From NCBI GenBank assembly GCA_905250125.1, contig CAJNOL010000053.1, positions 248,749 to 312,748 on the forward strand: a stretch of DNA of 64,000 nt, written 5' to 3'. The position numbers and the translations under genes were made by a program. This document shows positions 37,148 through 49,905 of this stretch, piece after piece. A model generated the notes under the pieces. The model had not been told where the DNA came from. It made no database searches and saw only the letters and a list, made by a program, of their open reading frames with translations. Source of the stretch: Rotaria sordida. Its lineage: Eukaryota > Rotifera > Eurotatoria > Philodinida > Philodinidae. Numbering within the stretch: position 1 is the first letter of the stretch; every line of letters begins with the position of its first letter.

Positions 37148-40100
37148 TCATTGTTGCCAATAAGATGGTGGTATTGATTGATGCATTTGTTCCATAAAAT
37201 TCGATCCATCAATTGATGAAGATTCAGTTGGTAATAACATAGGACCTTGTGATGTCATTAAATTCATATTACCATTATGATCATCAGTTTTTTCTTCAGC
37301 ACGTCGACGTAAACATGCAGCTTTTGGATTTAAATTACGTTCTACAAAAAAATCATTTTTAAATTAAATCACTAATTTTTTTTTCTTTACCTCGAACTTG
37401 TTGTTCAAGTGTTGTTATTAAATTAACTGCTTGTTGAAGTACACCTAATTTAGTAACTGGTTTATCATTTCGCATATGTATTGAACACATACGACCAAGT
37501 TCTTTAAATGCATCATTTATATCTCTTACACGTAATCTATAGAAGAAACAAAACAAAATTTTTCGTTGAAAAATTTGTTTTATTTTTTTTACTCCTACCT
37601 TTCTCGTGCATTATTTGCTGCTCTTCGATCTTTTTCACGTCGTTCACGTTCTTCAGGTGTTTCATCAGGATCAATAATACTACCTTCTGATCCTGGTCCA
37701 CCACGCATACATGATAAATTTAAATGACTATTTGGACTTAATGTTAATGAACTTAACAAAAAAGAAAATGATTTTATATTTTTTTGATTCAAAAAAGAAA
37801 ATTTTATTTAAATTACTTTCGTAACTTTGTTGATGATGATGATGATGATGTTGGACCCATATGTGTTCCATTTGGACCACCAACTGCTATTGTTAATGGT
37901 GTTGCATTCTCTAATGTTATATCATGTCGAAGATTAAATTCATTTAATTTTTCTGTTGTTAATTGTGATGTACTATTTGTTGTTGTTGTTGTTGTTGATG
38001 GTGGTTTATTTTCAACATCATTTTTAACTTTCTCAAGACGTTCAAGTTTTAAATCAGAATTTAATGATGCTATATTAGCATCATTTGATGATGTTGATGA
38101 TGATACAGATGGAGGATTAGCATCTTCAAAAAAATAAAAACATGATTTATTAGAAAGAATCATTTTTTTTTGTTTATTTTACATGGTAAATAAGGATCAT
38201 GATGTCGATTTCGTGTTACTGTATCCGATGTTGTTGGATGATTTAAAAATGCTGAATATGCTCCCGTGGAATGTGGATGATGATAACCAGTATAATAATG
38301 ATGATAATCAGCTTGTCGAAAAGAATCATCAACATCTAATCTTGGTGGCTAAAAAGAGAAATTTTGGATATCTATTTTGTTTTTGTTTTATTTTGAATTA
38401 ATTTAAGAAAAAATAAATTATAAAGAAATATAATATATATTCCCATCTCCCAGTATAAATACAAACAAAAATACAAACCTCATTTAAATTGAGTAAATAA
38501 TAAGAGTCATCAGATAGATCGATTAAAGATGTCTGAGATTAGAATTAAAATAATTATTAATTTGTTAAAATCTTTTTTTCCTTTTAGTTAATAGTTAACA
38601 GAAAACAAAATACTTACAAGATGATGATATGTTTGCGTTGCATTTATCCATGCTTGACTAGATCCTAAAATAAATACAAGATAAAAATATATTGAACAAA
38701 AAGAGAACTCTTTTTTTCTATCTTTCTATTTAATATACCATTTACTGGTGGTGATGCAACAGGTGTTGATGATGTTGAAGAATAAGGATGTTCGCTAGGA
38801 TAAATCTAAAAAGATAAGTTATTTAATTTTCAACTAATTATAATTTCTATTTAATTTCATACTGATTGTAATGCTTTGCCAAGTGCTTCTCCAGTTTGTA
38901 CTGTTTGATCATTGCCATTACTCGTATATGATGGTTGTTGTTGAGGTCGAAAACTTGCCATTGATGGTAAACATGTTCCATTGGCATCATTATATGTACC
39001 ATGATTATTAACAAGGTCATTTGGTAGATAATTTGATGTTGGTCCTAACCATGGATTACCACTTTGACTATCTAATCAAGAAAAAGAAAAATGATAATAA
39101 TAAAAAGCACATCTTTTGTTTTAGTTTTACTTACCAATATAATAAGCGGATTCATTTCCATAGACTGATTTTCCTGTTGAATATCGAATAGGATTTTCTG
39201 GATTATAATCCTCCGAAGTATAAACCTAATATAAAAGACAAAAAAAAACAGCGATTGTATAAGCAATCGACAACAAATGTCTATAACATATTAACATCTA
39301 ACTTATTTTGATTGATCTCATGTGTAAATACTTTATAATAAATCCCACAAGTACTTTCTTCATTACATATATACATATATATATATAGATTCCATACCAA
39401 CTAAATCAATTCAAATTATTTTTTTCTCAAGCAATCCTTGATTATTATCTTTCTTTCCAATGGACACATAGAATAATACACATTTGCCAATAGTAAACAT
39501 CGTTCTATAAATATATACATAGAACGAAGTTTTGATAATGACCTCATCATAAAAGGGAAAAGAAAATGTGTGATATACGTTTGCTCATCAACAGTCTCAG
39601 ACTGACGACGTATCAATTTATAAAAAAATAAAAATCTTCGATCACCCACTGATTTCTATGTTGGCTAATCAAGAGAAAAAGGTTCGTTTGTTTGTTTGTG
39701 CTCACTCAACACGAGATCAAAGGACGTGCGATCGCAATTCATGCTGACATTCAGATCGACTTCATTGAGTAAACGTAAATGTGTTGATTAGCATTATCTT
39801 TTCTCTTTTCGATCAAAAAAAAAACAAAACAAAATCTTTATTTTCGAGGTGACAACTTTAATCCAAAAGATCTTTTCGTTTCTTAAGATCATTCAAAAAA
39901 AAAAACAAAAAATGAAGCCAAATACCTGATATGATGGTCGTGAATAGTAGAACATGTATTATATATATTGAGAAAAAAAGAAGAATTATTTCATCACAGT
40001 TTGTCGTGTTAAGAAAAAAAACAAATTTTTAATTGACTTCTAATTATTGTGTCAAATAAACTCGTTTATTCAATAGACGTATGCCATTACTTCATAAGAT

Positions 40101-40978
40101 AGAAAAAGAAAAAAGTGATATACATCGAAAAAGAAAAAAAAAGAAAAGAAGCGAGTCAATCGATGTAGGAGACCTTTCACTGGAACAGCAAGATATCCTT
40201 ATCTTACGATGTGTTAACTAGAGGCGGGCATACGGACAGGAAAGAGAGAAATGAGACGCACACACACACACATAGAAAAAAAATTATCACATCTCTCTCT
40301 CTCTCTCTCTTTTGCTTTCTTCCTCTCTTTTTTTTATTTACAGCGGAAGACACAGTAAGAGAGAGAGAGAGGGACAAAGCAAGAAGGTAAAATAATAAAT
40401 ATATAAAGACAAAAGGCTTGTATCTCGAACAGGAATCGGGCTCGTCCGGGCGAATGAATAAATCTAGTAACTACAGATAAACAATTATATTCTAAGGAAT
40501 ACAATTAGAAAGAACGAAGATTTTTTCTTATATTAATTTTGCTTATTCCTTAAGCTACATATCTCATTAGACTTTTTTTTTTTCAATATACATGTTTATA
40601 TCAACGAATAATTATACAAGCTTGTTTCTTCTGTTGTATATACATATACACACACATCCAAAAGTCGATTAACGCATCTTATTTTCTTTTTCTTTTTTTT
40701 TTTTTTTTGTTTTACTCATTTATCATCGTCGGAAACAAGCAATCCTAACAATCGAATATCTATTATCATATCTCACGACAAGAGAAAACGTTTATTACAT
40801 TGTTTGTCCTTTTTTTGTACATTCATCGCTAAATGCATATATTATGTTTACAGAGGAGGAAAAAAAGCTCACAGCGCAGCTGGAAAGCTCGTTCGTGTGC
40901 CATCGAATGTAGATAAACACGACTATTAATTTTATCACATATACAAGTTCGGTCAGCCAATACATATATATAATCATA

Positions 40979-41017
<39 letters not shown>

Positions 41018-42671
41018 GAATAACATAGATGAAAATGAATTTCTCATTGTCTTTAGAATTCTTGACACTCTTATACAGCTGATGCACAAAACTAAAAATG
41101 ATGTCACAAGTGAACCGTGAGTTTCTTTCTTTGCAATTTTGCAAAAAAAGATCGATACGATTTTCTTCATCGAGTAAATTAACAAAGTTGTCTGCTGACA
41201 TAAAAAAAAAAAAAGAGAAAAAGATGTCGTTATGTCAGAAACAGCGACAGCAAATAATTATATCAATTACTCACACGTCAACATTCAATGTCGCAAATTA
41301 AGATATATGTATATTTACAAGAAAAACAAAAATCTTTTTTTTTTTTTTTTTTTACCAAATATGGTTCATAATGAAGCAAGGTCATTGCTAGTATTGTCTT
41401 CAACGATGCCCGACGAATGTATATGTATGTGTTCGATGATCAATAAGGCACCACTATGACTCTCATTCTTTTTTCTCTCTTCTCTTTTCTCTCTATATAT
41501 TTTGGGTGCGTTCAATTCGGACGAGCGAATTTTTTTTTTTTTTTTTTTTTTAAATGAGAATGGGAAAGAATGAGCGATGTGTATGTGTTCGCTTGATCTT
41601 ATCCAGATCGTTCACATGTATAAGAAAAGCAATAAATATCTAATTCGTCACTAATTTAAGTAAATGTTTAAATAATTATAAAGAGTGGTGAAAACGTTTT
41701 TTTCTTTTTTTTTATGACAATTGAAAAAACAAGAAAGTCATTACTTACATTTGTCGGTCGACGAGTTTTTTCATTAAGTTTTTCTATAAATAAATAAAAA
41801 TTTATGATAAAATAGAAACAAAGAAAAATTTCCTACCGGAATATGTCAAATCAGTTGTTGATGTACGAGATGTCTATAATAATAAAAATATTTTTAACAT
41901 AGTTTTATTTTTCAAAAGAAAATTATCTTACTGAATTTGATGAGGAATATTCACTAGATTGATCTAAAAAAAAATTTTTTTTCAATTTTAATCAATATGT
42001 TTTTATTATTCAATCATACTCAATGGTTCGGATGTTATAAATGGATGAAGAATATCACGATTACTATAATTCCCTTCATAAATCTAAAAATCAAATATTA
42101 ACTTAAATAAACTATTGTTTTTGTTAATTATACAAACCGTTTCATCATATGTTGTGGATGGTATCCAATAATCTATAAAAATTATATTGAATAAATAAAT
42201 TAATAAAAAAAAAAAAAACAAACCTTTAGTTGAATTAGTACTATTCGTTGTATAAATTGATTCAGTATTTGTTGGTGGAAGATGAGTTCCAGTTCGATAA
42301 GCAGCAGTTGAGCATAACATCTAAATAAAAAAAAAAACATCAACGAAAGATTAATTATAAAAGCAAAAATAAAAACAAAATAATATTTTATTGTTTTCTA
42401 ATTAAAAAACATGCAAATAATAAATACATTAAAATAAATGTACCGGAAGAGGAAGTCGAGATAATGCTGATGTACTGATAGCACTATTTGAAAAACGTGT
42501 TCGATGTTTCACCTGAGAGAATCAACAAAAAAACAAAATCGAAATTTTTTTTTTTTTTTTTTCGTTTGATTTTTATTTAAAAAAAAAGAATATGATATAA
42601 AAAAGTATATAAACACTTACGGCGTTGAGATCGAGGAGATCATTGAGTTCTTTATCATTATCTAAATTCAT
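37148..42671 (-). CDS. Class I bHLH E-protein transcription factor (TCF4/TCF12/E2A/daughterless type)
   Basis: Starts at 42671 with [17 protein letters not shown], the conserved AD1 activation helix (family DKELSDLLDFS). Many short exons follow. A middle segment [20 protein letters not shown] (39,170-39,230) matches the family's conserved YxAPS..DYNR.SP.YPS region. [16 protein letters not shown] with STPVASPP (38,760-38,900) matches AD2/loop-helix. The bHLH (37,385-37,640) reads [40 protein letters not shown], then the E-protein-specific [20 protein letters not shown]. The protein ends SIPPSYWQQ. Known role: dimerises with tissue-specific bHLH factors on E-boxes (CANNTG). A 1.8-kb intron (about 39,960-41,750) is full of simple repeats and may contain an internal promoter. 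The symbol is left open because E-protein subtypes arose within vertebrates. Confidence 0.92.
39926..39955 (-). other. Candidate alternative first coding exon of the E-protein
   Basis: On the minus strand, ATG at 39955 starts [10 protein letters not shown] and runs directly into a GTATTT donor at 39925, keeping frame with the next exon (VYTSEDYNP). Vertebrate E-protein genes have short isoforms that begin at the equivalent position (MYYYNGK..VYAPS). It follows a very long intron rich in CT/AG/TA repeats. It may equally be an internal exon with an acceptor upstream. Confidence 0.5.
40255..41020. repeat. Cluster of simple repeats in the E-protein long intron
   Basis: (CA)n at about 40,258-40,272, (CT)n at about 40,290-40,310, (AG)n at about 40,358-40,372, and (CT)n followed by (AT)n at about 40,978-41,018, plus A/T homopolymers. 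Such stretches are common in this genome's non-coding DNA but are densest here. Confidence 0.7.
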
Positions 42672-44729
42672 TTTTTTTTCACTCAAAATCTTTAAAAAAA
42701 AGAAAAATTTTATATTGTTTAGTTATCAATATATATCGATCTGATCATTGATTGAAACAAACAATAAACAAACTAACTAATAGGAACAATACTTATTCGA
42801 GAGAGGAAACGAACAAAGCAAAGGATAGGATAGGGGGCAGTATCAATCGATTAGATATTCATGAGGAAGTTCAAATATAAATTATGAAAAGGTATTAATT
42901 TAATCTAAGCATCTATTGAACTTTTTGAATATATTTACTTGCATACATGAATAGTTATTATATATCTATTTTGAATTAAATTATAGCTTAAAACAAAGTG
43001 AATAAATATCAAAATTATTATTTTCTTTCTTTTGAATGATGATAAAAGACTTTTTACTTCTAATTTGTTTGTTTCTCAATGCGATAATATGATTATTATC
43101 AAATGACTTAATGACAATGCAAATTCTTTATTTCAAAGGAAAGTCTATTTCCGTTGCCTGTTCATTATAAAAGATATAATTTTGATAAATGAGTTAAACA
43201 CAATCCGATGTATAGATATATTTTATTCATTGTATGGGAAACTATTTGAATTTTATGCTCGATAAATTATGTTCAATAGGCCATTTGTATTTGTTGTGCT
43301 TACATTCGTTCATTTATTTGATTGTTTCGTTTGATTAATTTATTGTTACATCATTTAAAATATTGATTAACGTTAAATAGTGTCAATTTAAAAGAAAGAG
43401 TTCATTACATTTCATGTACTTCTATTTTTAGCAACATATAATTTCTATTAGTTAATATAATTGAGAAGCAGATAGTGAAGGCTAAGGAATGTTTGACACA
43501 AATGATCAACGTTGTTTTTTTTTTGTTGTACTTTTGACTTTATCAGATAACATTGAACAACGCAGAATAGATATTATCAATAATAACATGTGACGGTGCT
43601 CAACAAAAAACAAAGTTTTGTCAGTAAAATTTTACAAATGTAAATTTTTGAGAATCATGATCAGTCATTATATTCAAGTGAAGTTTTCAACACATTGACA
43701 ATTCATTTAAAGCGTCAATATCTGATATTATTGTCGGATTTTTATTACAATACTGATCATCATTGTTTTTGAATAACTTTCCATCATTTATAGCTATCGA
43801 GATCGAGTTTTTTTCTATTAGATAGAACAATAGTGGAGACGCCTATTTGTGTAACATTCATTAGGTTCGAAGAAGTTCCATCATGAATATTTTCAAATGG
43901 AGATCTTTGTCGTTATTCATGTGTACAACTTTTCGTAGCAATCTAGGCTCAAATTATATTAAAATTTAAATCAAAGAGAGCCGTATTTCTCATAAAATCC
44001 CCAGATTACAGGACATAGATGAAAATATCGAAGAACTATATTGGAAATACAGCACTCTTCTGATTACATTTTGGTGTAATTTCAGCCTAGATTGTTACGA
44101 AAAGTTGTAGAGATGGACAATGAAAAAGATATCTACCTACAAATATCAATGAAGAACTTCTTCGATCTAATGAATGTTACACAAATAAGCGTCTTCACTA
44201 TTGGTCTATTTAATAGCGAAAACTTGACCTCGATAATTATAAATGATCGAAAGATATTCAAAAAAAAAAAAAGAATCAGAGATTTTAATTGCATATATAA
44301 AGTTTACAATAATATAATTTCTATTTTATGCGTATGTTCGTAAAAAAACATTATTTGCTTTCTAATATCATATCGAATAACTATAAAACATAAGTGTTCT
44401 ATAAAAAAAACAACAGACTCCTTTTTTTTTGACGTTATTCATTTTTTATCGATTGACTTGTATATTTTCTGTTTTTGAATGACTAAAACAAAAAACGAAG
44501 GTCATGATCAGAAAGAAGAAATAAGAAGTGACTTTTTTCTTTCTTTCTGTATTTCTTCTCCAAAGCAAATAAATGAGACAGAACGGCGAGAGACGTCGTC
44601 CATTTTTCTCTTTTTTTTTTTGGAGTGAAAATGAAAGATAGACCGAGAGAAAAAGAACAGAGCGCGGTCACGTTTCTTTTTTTCTTTTTTGAACAAGTCT
44701 TTATTCTCAATTTTGTATTCAGATAAATA
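42672..44729. other. Divergent intergenic region between E-protein and EF-hand genes
   Basis: About 2.06 kb that should hold both promoters. A foldback element occupies 43,815-44,215. The remaining AT-rich DNA shows no recognisable coding or RNA content. The ORF at 44,483-44,755 (-) is low-complexity. Confidence 0.55.
43815..44215. mobile_element. Foldback element, about 400 bp
   Basis: The left arm ctattagatagaacaatagt then ggagacgcctatttgtgtaa pairs with the right end, which in reverse complement reads ctattaaatagaccaatagt then gaagacgcttatttgtgtaa. Pairing continues through cattcattaggttcgaagaa / cattcattagatcgaagaag and gtacaacttttcgta, about 150 bp per arm. The ORF at 44,092-44,343 lies partly in the right arm and is not a gene. 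Confidence 0.8.
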
Positions 44730-45249
44730 ATGTCGCTTAGTGAAGAACGTATCAATGAAATGAAAGAAATTTTTTCAATGGTTGATGATGATGGTGATGG
44801 TTCAATAACACGTTCAGAACTTGCTTTATGTCTTCGAGCTATGCAATATTCTATTAGTAATAATGAAATAAATGATTTAATGAAGAAATTTGATTCTGAT
44901 AAAACAGGTCACATTAATTTTCCTCAATTATTACAAATAATTGCTGCTACGGAACAACCAAATGTGACAAAACAAACTCAAACAATATTATCTGCTTTAA
45001 AATTATTTGATACACAAAATGATGGTAAAAAATATATTTACTAAATGTTTTTTTTTTTTTATTCTTTCTCTCGTTCTGTTTCTTCACATAGAAACCATAT
45101 CTGAAAATGATTTTCGTTTTTTAATGCAACAAACAGGTGAACAATTATCAAAAGATTCTGTTGATGATATGATTAAAGCAACTGATGCTCGAACAAAAAA
45201 TGGTCGTATTCAATATCGTAAACTTGTATCAACAATTATTCATTTATAA
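44730..45249 (+). CDS. Calmodulin-like EF-hand protein
   Basis: Exons 44730-45024 and 45092-45249 give 150 residues, the size of calmodulin. The start MSLSEERINEMKEIFSMVDD is calmodulin-like. EF-hand 1 (DDDGDGSITRSE) has a full set of Ca-binding positions. EF-hand 2 (DSDKTGHINFPQ) has Gln at position 12, EF-hand 3 (DTQNDETISEND) has Asp there, and EF-hand 4 (around DARTKNGRIQYR) is degenerate. So probably one canonical site and two altered ones. It is a divergent member rather than calmodulin itself. Its 3' end faces that of the coiled-coil gene 90 bp away. Confidence 0.9.
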
Positions 45250-45339
45250 AAAGAAAAAAAAATCATTTATTATATAAAGAAACACAGAAGAACAAAAAAA
45301 GAAAAGAAAAGAATACATATATATGTGACTAGAGAACTA

Positions 45340-48300
45340 TTATTTAATTTCATTTGTTAATTGAAGAAGTTTATTTGAATTTCCACCATTTTGCAAATAT
45401 TCAATTTGCAAATTAATAATATGATAACGTAATTGTACAATAGTTTTTTCATATTCTTTTAATTTTGTTTTAAGTTTTGTATTATTATCATGTAAATCAT
45501 TATTATATATTTTCCATTCATCTAAAAGTATACGATAACGTTGATCATATGTATTTTTTAATTGTTCAATTTGTTTTTGATGTTCATCAATTAAAAGCAT
45601 TTGTTGTTGATTTTGTTTAGCTATCTTAAAATAAAATCAATAGAAACAAAAAAAAAAAAAAAGAAAAGATTATTTTCATATGAAAATATTTAAAACGTAA
45701 TACTTGATCATAAAGTCGATGAATTTCATCATTATATTTTCGTTTTGTTTCATCGAATTGTTGAAAATTTAAAGATGTTTTTTCACGTTGACGATGTTCT
45801 TGTTCACGTTTTACTATGTATTGACTACATTTATCATTAGCACGAGTTAATTCTTCGATTTTTTGTCCAAACATACGTCGTTCATCATTTGGTAACTAAA
45901 TTTTCAATAATGAAAAACAACAAAATGATTTACAAGAACTATCAATTGAGTCATAGAGAGTTTTGTTATTTGTTTTCTATAAGAGTGAATAAAATTTCAC
46001 AAAGATTTTCTTTCTAAGTTATAATTATTTTACTGAAATAAATCAAATTTATAATAAGATATGTGGAGAAAGTAATATTGTACACTATCAACCGACAATT
46101 ATTTTCTTATGAAGAGATTTTTTTTTCCTCATATTATATATCTCAAAGAGAAAACAAAAATTTGATTAGAACTAGGGAAGAGAAATTTATGATAAATAGT
46201 AATTTTACTTTTTCTTAATCTCATTGAGCTCTACGAAATCTTACTTTTTCAAGACCGTTAGATCAATTTGTATATATAATTAAAATAGTACAGATGAAGA
46301 ATAGAAAGAGAAGTTTATATTGGATTTAATTGGATATTCAATAATATGTTGTTTTTTTTTCTAACTATTCATCAAGGAAAGTTTATATTGAAAGATACTC
46401 TGAAATAGGGCATATCGTTGGAAAAGGTCGAATGTTTTCAAACAACAATATTATTTTGTATGCTAATATAACACATGATTCAATGATTTTGCTTTGAATT
46501 GAACTTTTGTTCTTCTAAAGGTCATAGACAACATACTCATAAATGACATTATCTAGTTAGTCTCCGTTTGTTCTTTCTAAATTGATATTTTGTTCAAAAC
46601 TGTGAATTAATTTATGACCTTTATTATTCACATATGAAAGAGTAATATGAGATTGATTATTGTTGAATATCAATCAACACAGAACTTTTTTTCTCTTAAT
46701 AATCATTTTTATTCTTGAAAAAGTTCACAAATTATTACTCTTACAGTTTATCTCTTTTTTTTTTTTCTATCGATATTTATTACACATTATTTTAATATGT
46801 AATGCTACTATGAATCTGAGTTTAATACTTTACAAGTGAAATTCTTAGGTCGGTTCAACTTAAAAAAATTAATAAATTAATAATAATGAAGATTAGTTTG
46901 AAAAGTTGATATCATTTAATGAATTTGTAACTTAGTTTTATGCTGCTGGACTCTCTCTCTCTTTATATATATAGGGTGATCCAAAAGTCAGCAGGCAGTT
47001 TTTGATTGCGCATAACTTTTGATAGAAACAGGAAAGAGAGCCATGATTTTCACTGTTGAAAGGAGGAGAGTGGGAAGCATCAAACTATCTAAGAAACATA
47101 ACATTTAAAAACTCTTTTAAGAGTAGAAGGATTTCGAAGCTTCTATAGCGCTTAAAATTCTGTCTTGTTTTTTTTACAAAAAATTATGAATAAGATGATA
47201 TCTATTAAATCAAACTGATTTCCAATACTAATAATTTATTTCTTAGTGTTGAATTGAACTCAAAAATATAATTTTCTTATCATTGATTTACCTGTTGTGC
47301 TTGAAGTATTTTTAATTTTTCTTCATATTCTGAAATTATTTTCGTCTAAATAAAACAAATAAATATGATACAAAAAAAAAAAAAAAATTAAAATATTTAT
47401 TTTACTTTTTCTGTATTAAATTCTTCTTGTTTAGATGTAATTAATGAACGTACAATTTGTTTATTTTTTTCTAAAACTTGTTCATATTGAGAAATATATT
47501 CATTTTCAATTTGTTCAATTTTCTTTTTATAATCATTTTCTTTTTCAATTAAAGATTTTTTAACTTGTTCTTTAAATGTAATAACTTTTGTTTGAAAACT
47601 ATCAATCATTTGTTGTTTTAAATTTGGTAATTCATTTTTTAATTGATTTAATTCATTTAAATATTGATCACGTTCAAATAAAATTTTATTTAATTTTTCA
47701 TTTGTTATATTTATTGTTAATAATGATAAACGATCATTCATATCTTGTTTTAAATTATTTATATCAAATTTTAAACTATTTATTTCGATTTGTTTACTAT
47801 TTAATTTTAATTTATAATCATCAATTTCATTTTGTAATTGTTTTATTTTTTTATCATCATCAATAAAATCCTAACAAAAAAAAAATATACATTAGAAAAT
47901 TAATATAACGAATGATCGCAAAAGTTCTGTATTAATTTTATTTTCAGTATAGCATAACAACAATTTGTCGTGAAAATTTGATAGTTTTTATGTTAGAACG
48001 AGCAAAGCTGTGTAAAAATACTTATTGAAAGTTGAAAAGTGCTTTACAACTTTACACAAAATTAGATGTGAATAAAGCATTTGATCGATTTGCTTTGCAT
48101 TGGATTTTCAAAATTTTTAGATATGTTATGTGTAAGTGTAATCAATACGACGTGAGCTTTCTAGTGACATGAAAAAATTCGAGTTACAAAATCACAAGTT
48201 CCATGAGAAAATAGTTTTTTATTAAAAATTTGATTTACTTTCGATAACGTTCAATGAAGTTTTATATAATATAGTTTTGTAGAAGGTTTACTAAACTAGA

Positions 48301-49702
48301 ATTGAACATAAAATATGGAATTTCATTAAGTTTGATTGCTGGAAAAAAATCTTCTTTTTTTATTAGTTGTGAGTATTTTTCGCTAGAAAACGGAAAATAA
48401 GATGAACTTTCTTAGTAAATAGAAGTTATCTTTTAAACTTCCGAAGTGTACAGAGAACTTTTCGGCATTCAATAAGTATTTTTACGTAGCTTTACTCTTT
48501 CTAACAAGAAAACTATGAAATGTCCATGACGAGTTATTGTCATTTTATACTAAAAATAAAATTAATACAGAATTTTTGTATCATTCATTAAACTAAGACA
48601 AATTTACTGTTTGAAGTTTAATACAAGTCATTGTTGGACGTTTGGATAATTCTTTAATATGTTTTTCATATTGAATTTTTTCATTAGAAAAGAATTGTTC
48701 ACGTTCATCATAATGAGTTTGTAAGAGATTTAATTGATTCGAAATTCGTGTTAATTCATCAACTAATTGAATATTTTGTTTTGTTAATGTTTCTATTTGT
48801 TGTTCAGTTTCATTATTAATTTCCTAAAAATAAAGAGAAAACAAAAACAATCTTAAAATTTTTTAGTTATTATAACAATGTCAAAGCAATTTGTCTATAA
48901 CTTTAATTAATAGTAAAGAAAGTTCTATTGAAAAGTTTTTTTTTTTTTTTTCATAAAAACATTCAAATATAATTTTTCTTACTGTTTGTGTAAGAATGTT
49001 AATCTTTAATGGTTTTTTATTTAATTTCAATAATTGTTCATATTCTATTTGTAATTGATCGAATTTTTCTTGAAGATTTTGTTCATTTAAATGAATATTA
49101 TTAATTTGTTTATCAACATGACATTTTTCATCAAATATTGTTTCATACATTTGTTTTAATGTTAACATTTCAATTTGTTGTTCACTTGTTTTATTAGTTA
49201 ATTGTTCAATTTTTGTTTCATATTCAAGACGAATTAAAAAATTTTTTTGTTCATGTTTTTCATTTAATTCATTCATTTTATATTCATATTCTAATATATT
49301 TTTTCGATAAATTTCTTCATTTAATACATATTCACTTATACGATGATGTAAAGTTTCATTTTCTTGTTGAAGACGAATATTATCTTCTGATTGTGGTACA
49401 TGTTCAATTGTTGAACTAAAAGAAATTAATAGATTAAATTAAAACATAAAACAAAAAATATACATTTGAATAGGTAATTGTTCTTCTTCTTCATCATCAT
49501 CATCAAATGCATCTTCATCATTATCTGTATTTGATAATGATTGACTATCAAATGCATTAGCAAGCATTTTTTGAATTTCTTCTTGATTTTCAAATTCTTC
49601 TTCACATGTTGATAAATCATGTTGATGTTGATTATCATTTATTACATTTGCAATATCAGGATTAAGTATTAGACTAACACCAGAATTACTAATACTATCC
49701 AT
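45340..49702 (-). CDS. Long coiled-coil protein, acidic N terminus (centrosomal/ciliary type?)
   Basis: Start MDSISNSGVSLILNPDIANV at 49702. The first exon is strongly acidic (EEEFENQEEIQKMLANAFDS, then DNDEDAFDDDDEEEEQLPIQ). All later exons (49,420-48,980; 48,830-48,610; 47,870-47,400; 47,345-47,290; 45,895-45,700; 45,625-45,340) encode heptad-rich Glu/Lys/Gln/Leu helix with no other domain. The end is NGGNSNKLLQLTNEIK. The arrangement of a short acidic head and long coiled coil resembles centrosomal scaffolds, but I do not recognise a family. Head-to-head with DNAI3 across 203 bp, which hints at a ciliary role. Two introns are enlarged by repeat elements (45,900-47,290 and 47,880-48,605). 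Confidence 0.75.
46974..47170. mobile_element. Possible DNA-transposon end fragment
   Basis: gggtgatccaaaagtcagca after a TA run looks like the terminal sequence of a cut-and-paste transposon derivative. No matching opposite terminus was found within the intron, so it is either a truncated copy or coincidence. Confidence 0.25.
47910..48586. mobile_element. Foldback element, about 677 bp, filling a coiled-coil-gene intron
   Basis: Left end gaatgatcgcaaaagttctg then tattaattttattttcagta; right end in reverse complement gaatgatacaaaaattctgt then attaattttatttttagtat. Pairing continues through gttagaacgagcaaagctgt against gttagaaagagtaaagctac, and aaaaatacttattgaa in both, to about 150-200 bp. 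The element takes up almost the whole 0.73-kb intron. Confidence 0.8.
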
Positions 49703-49905
49703 TAGAATATATATGACAATTCAATTCGTTTCATTTAAAAAACATAATTTCTTTATAAAACAAAGAAATGATTTTAAATCAACGAAATATGACGACATCT
49801 GTATTCATTTGATTCATCGTTGTCATAGTATATGTTGAGTATAATGGCGAGAGGAAATTCATTAAAAGAAAATTTTTATTCATATTTATTAAATTAATAT
49901 ATAAA
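49703..49905. promoter_or_regulatory. Compact bidirectional promoter region (coiled-coil gene / DNAI3)
   Basis: Only 203 bp separate the two start codons. It must contain both 5' UTRs and, if transcription starts locally, both promoters. No X-box or other defined motif was identified with certainty. Confidence 0.5.

Noticed and set aside
40969..41201. Arg-Glu and Ile-Tyr repeat proteins
   Set aside because: These are translations of (CT)n and (AT)n microsatellites in an intron.
44092..44343. 83-codon ORF
   Set aside because: It begins in the right arm of the foldback element at 43,815-44,215 and its product is low in complexity.
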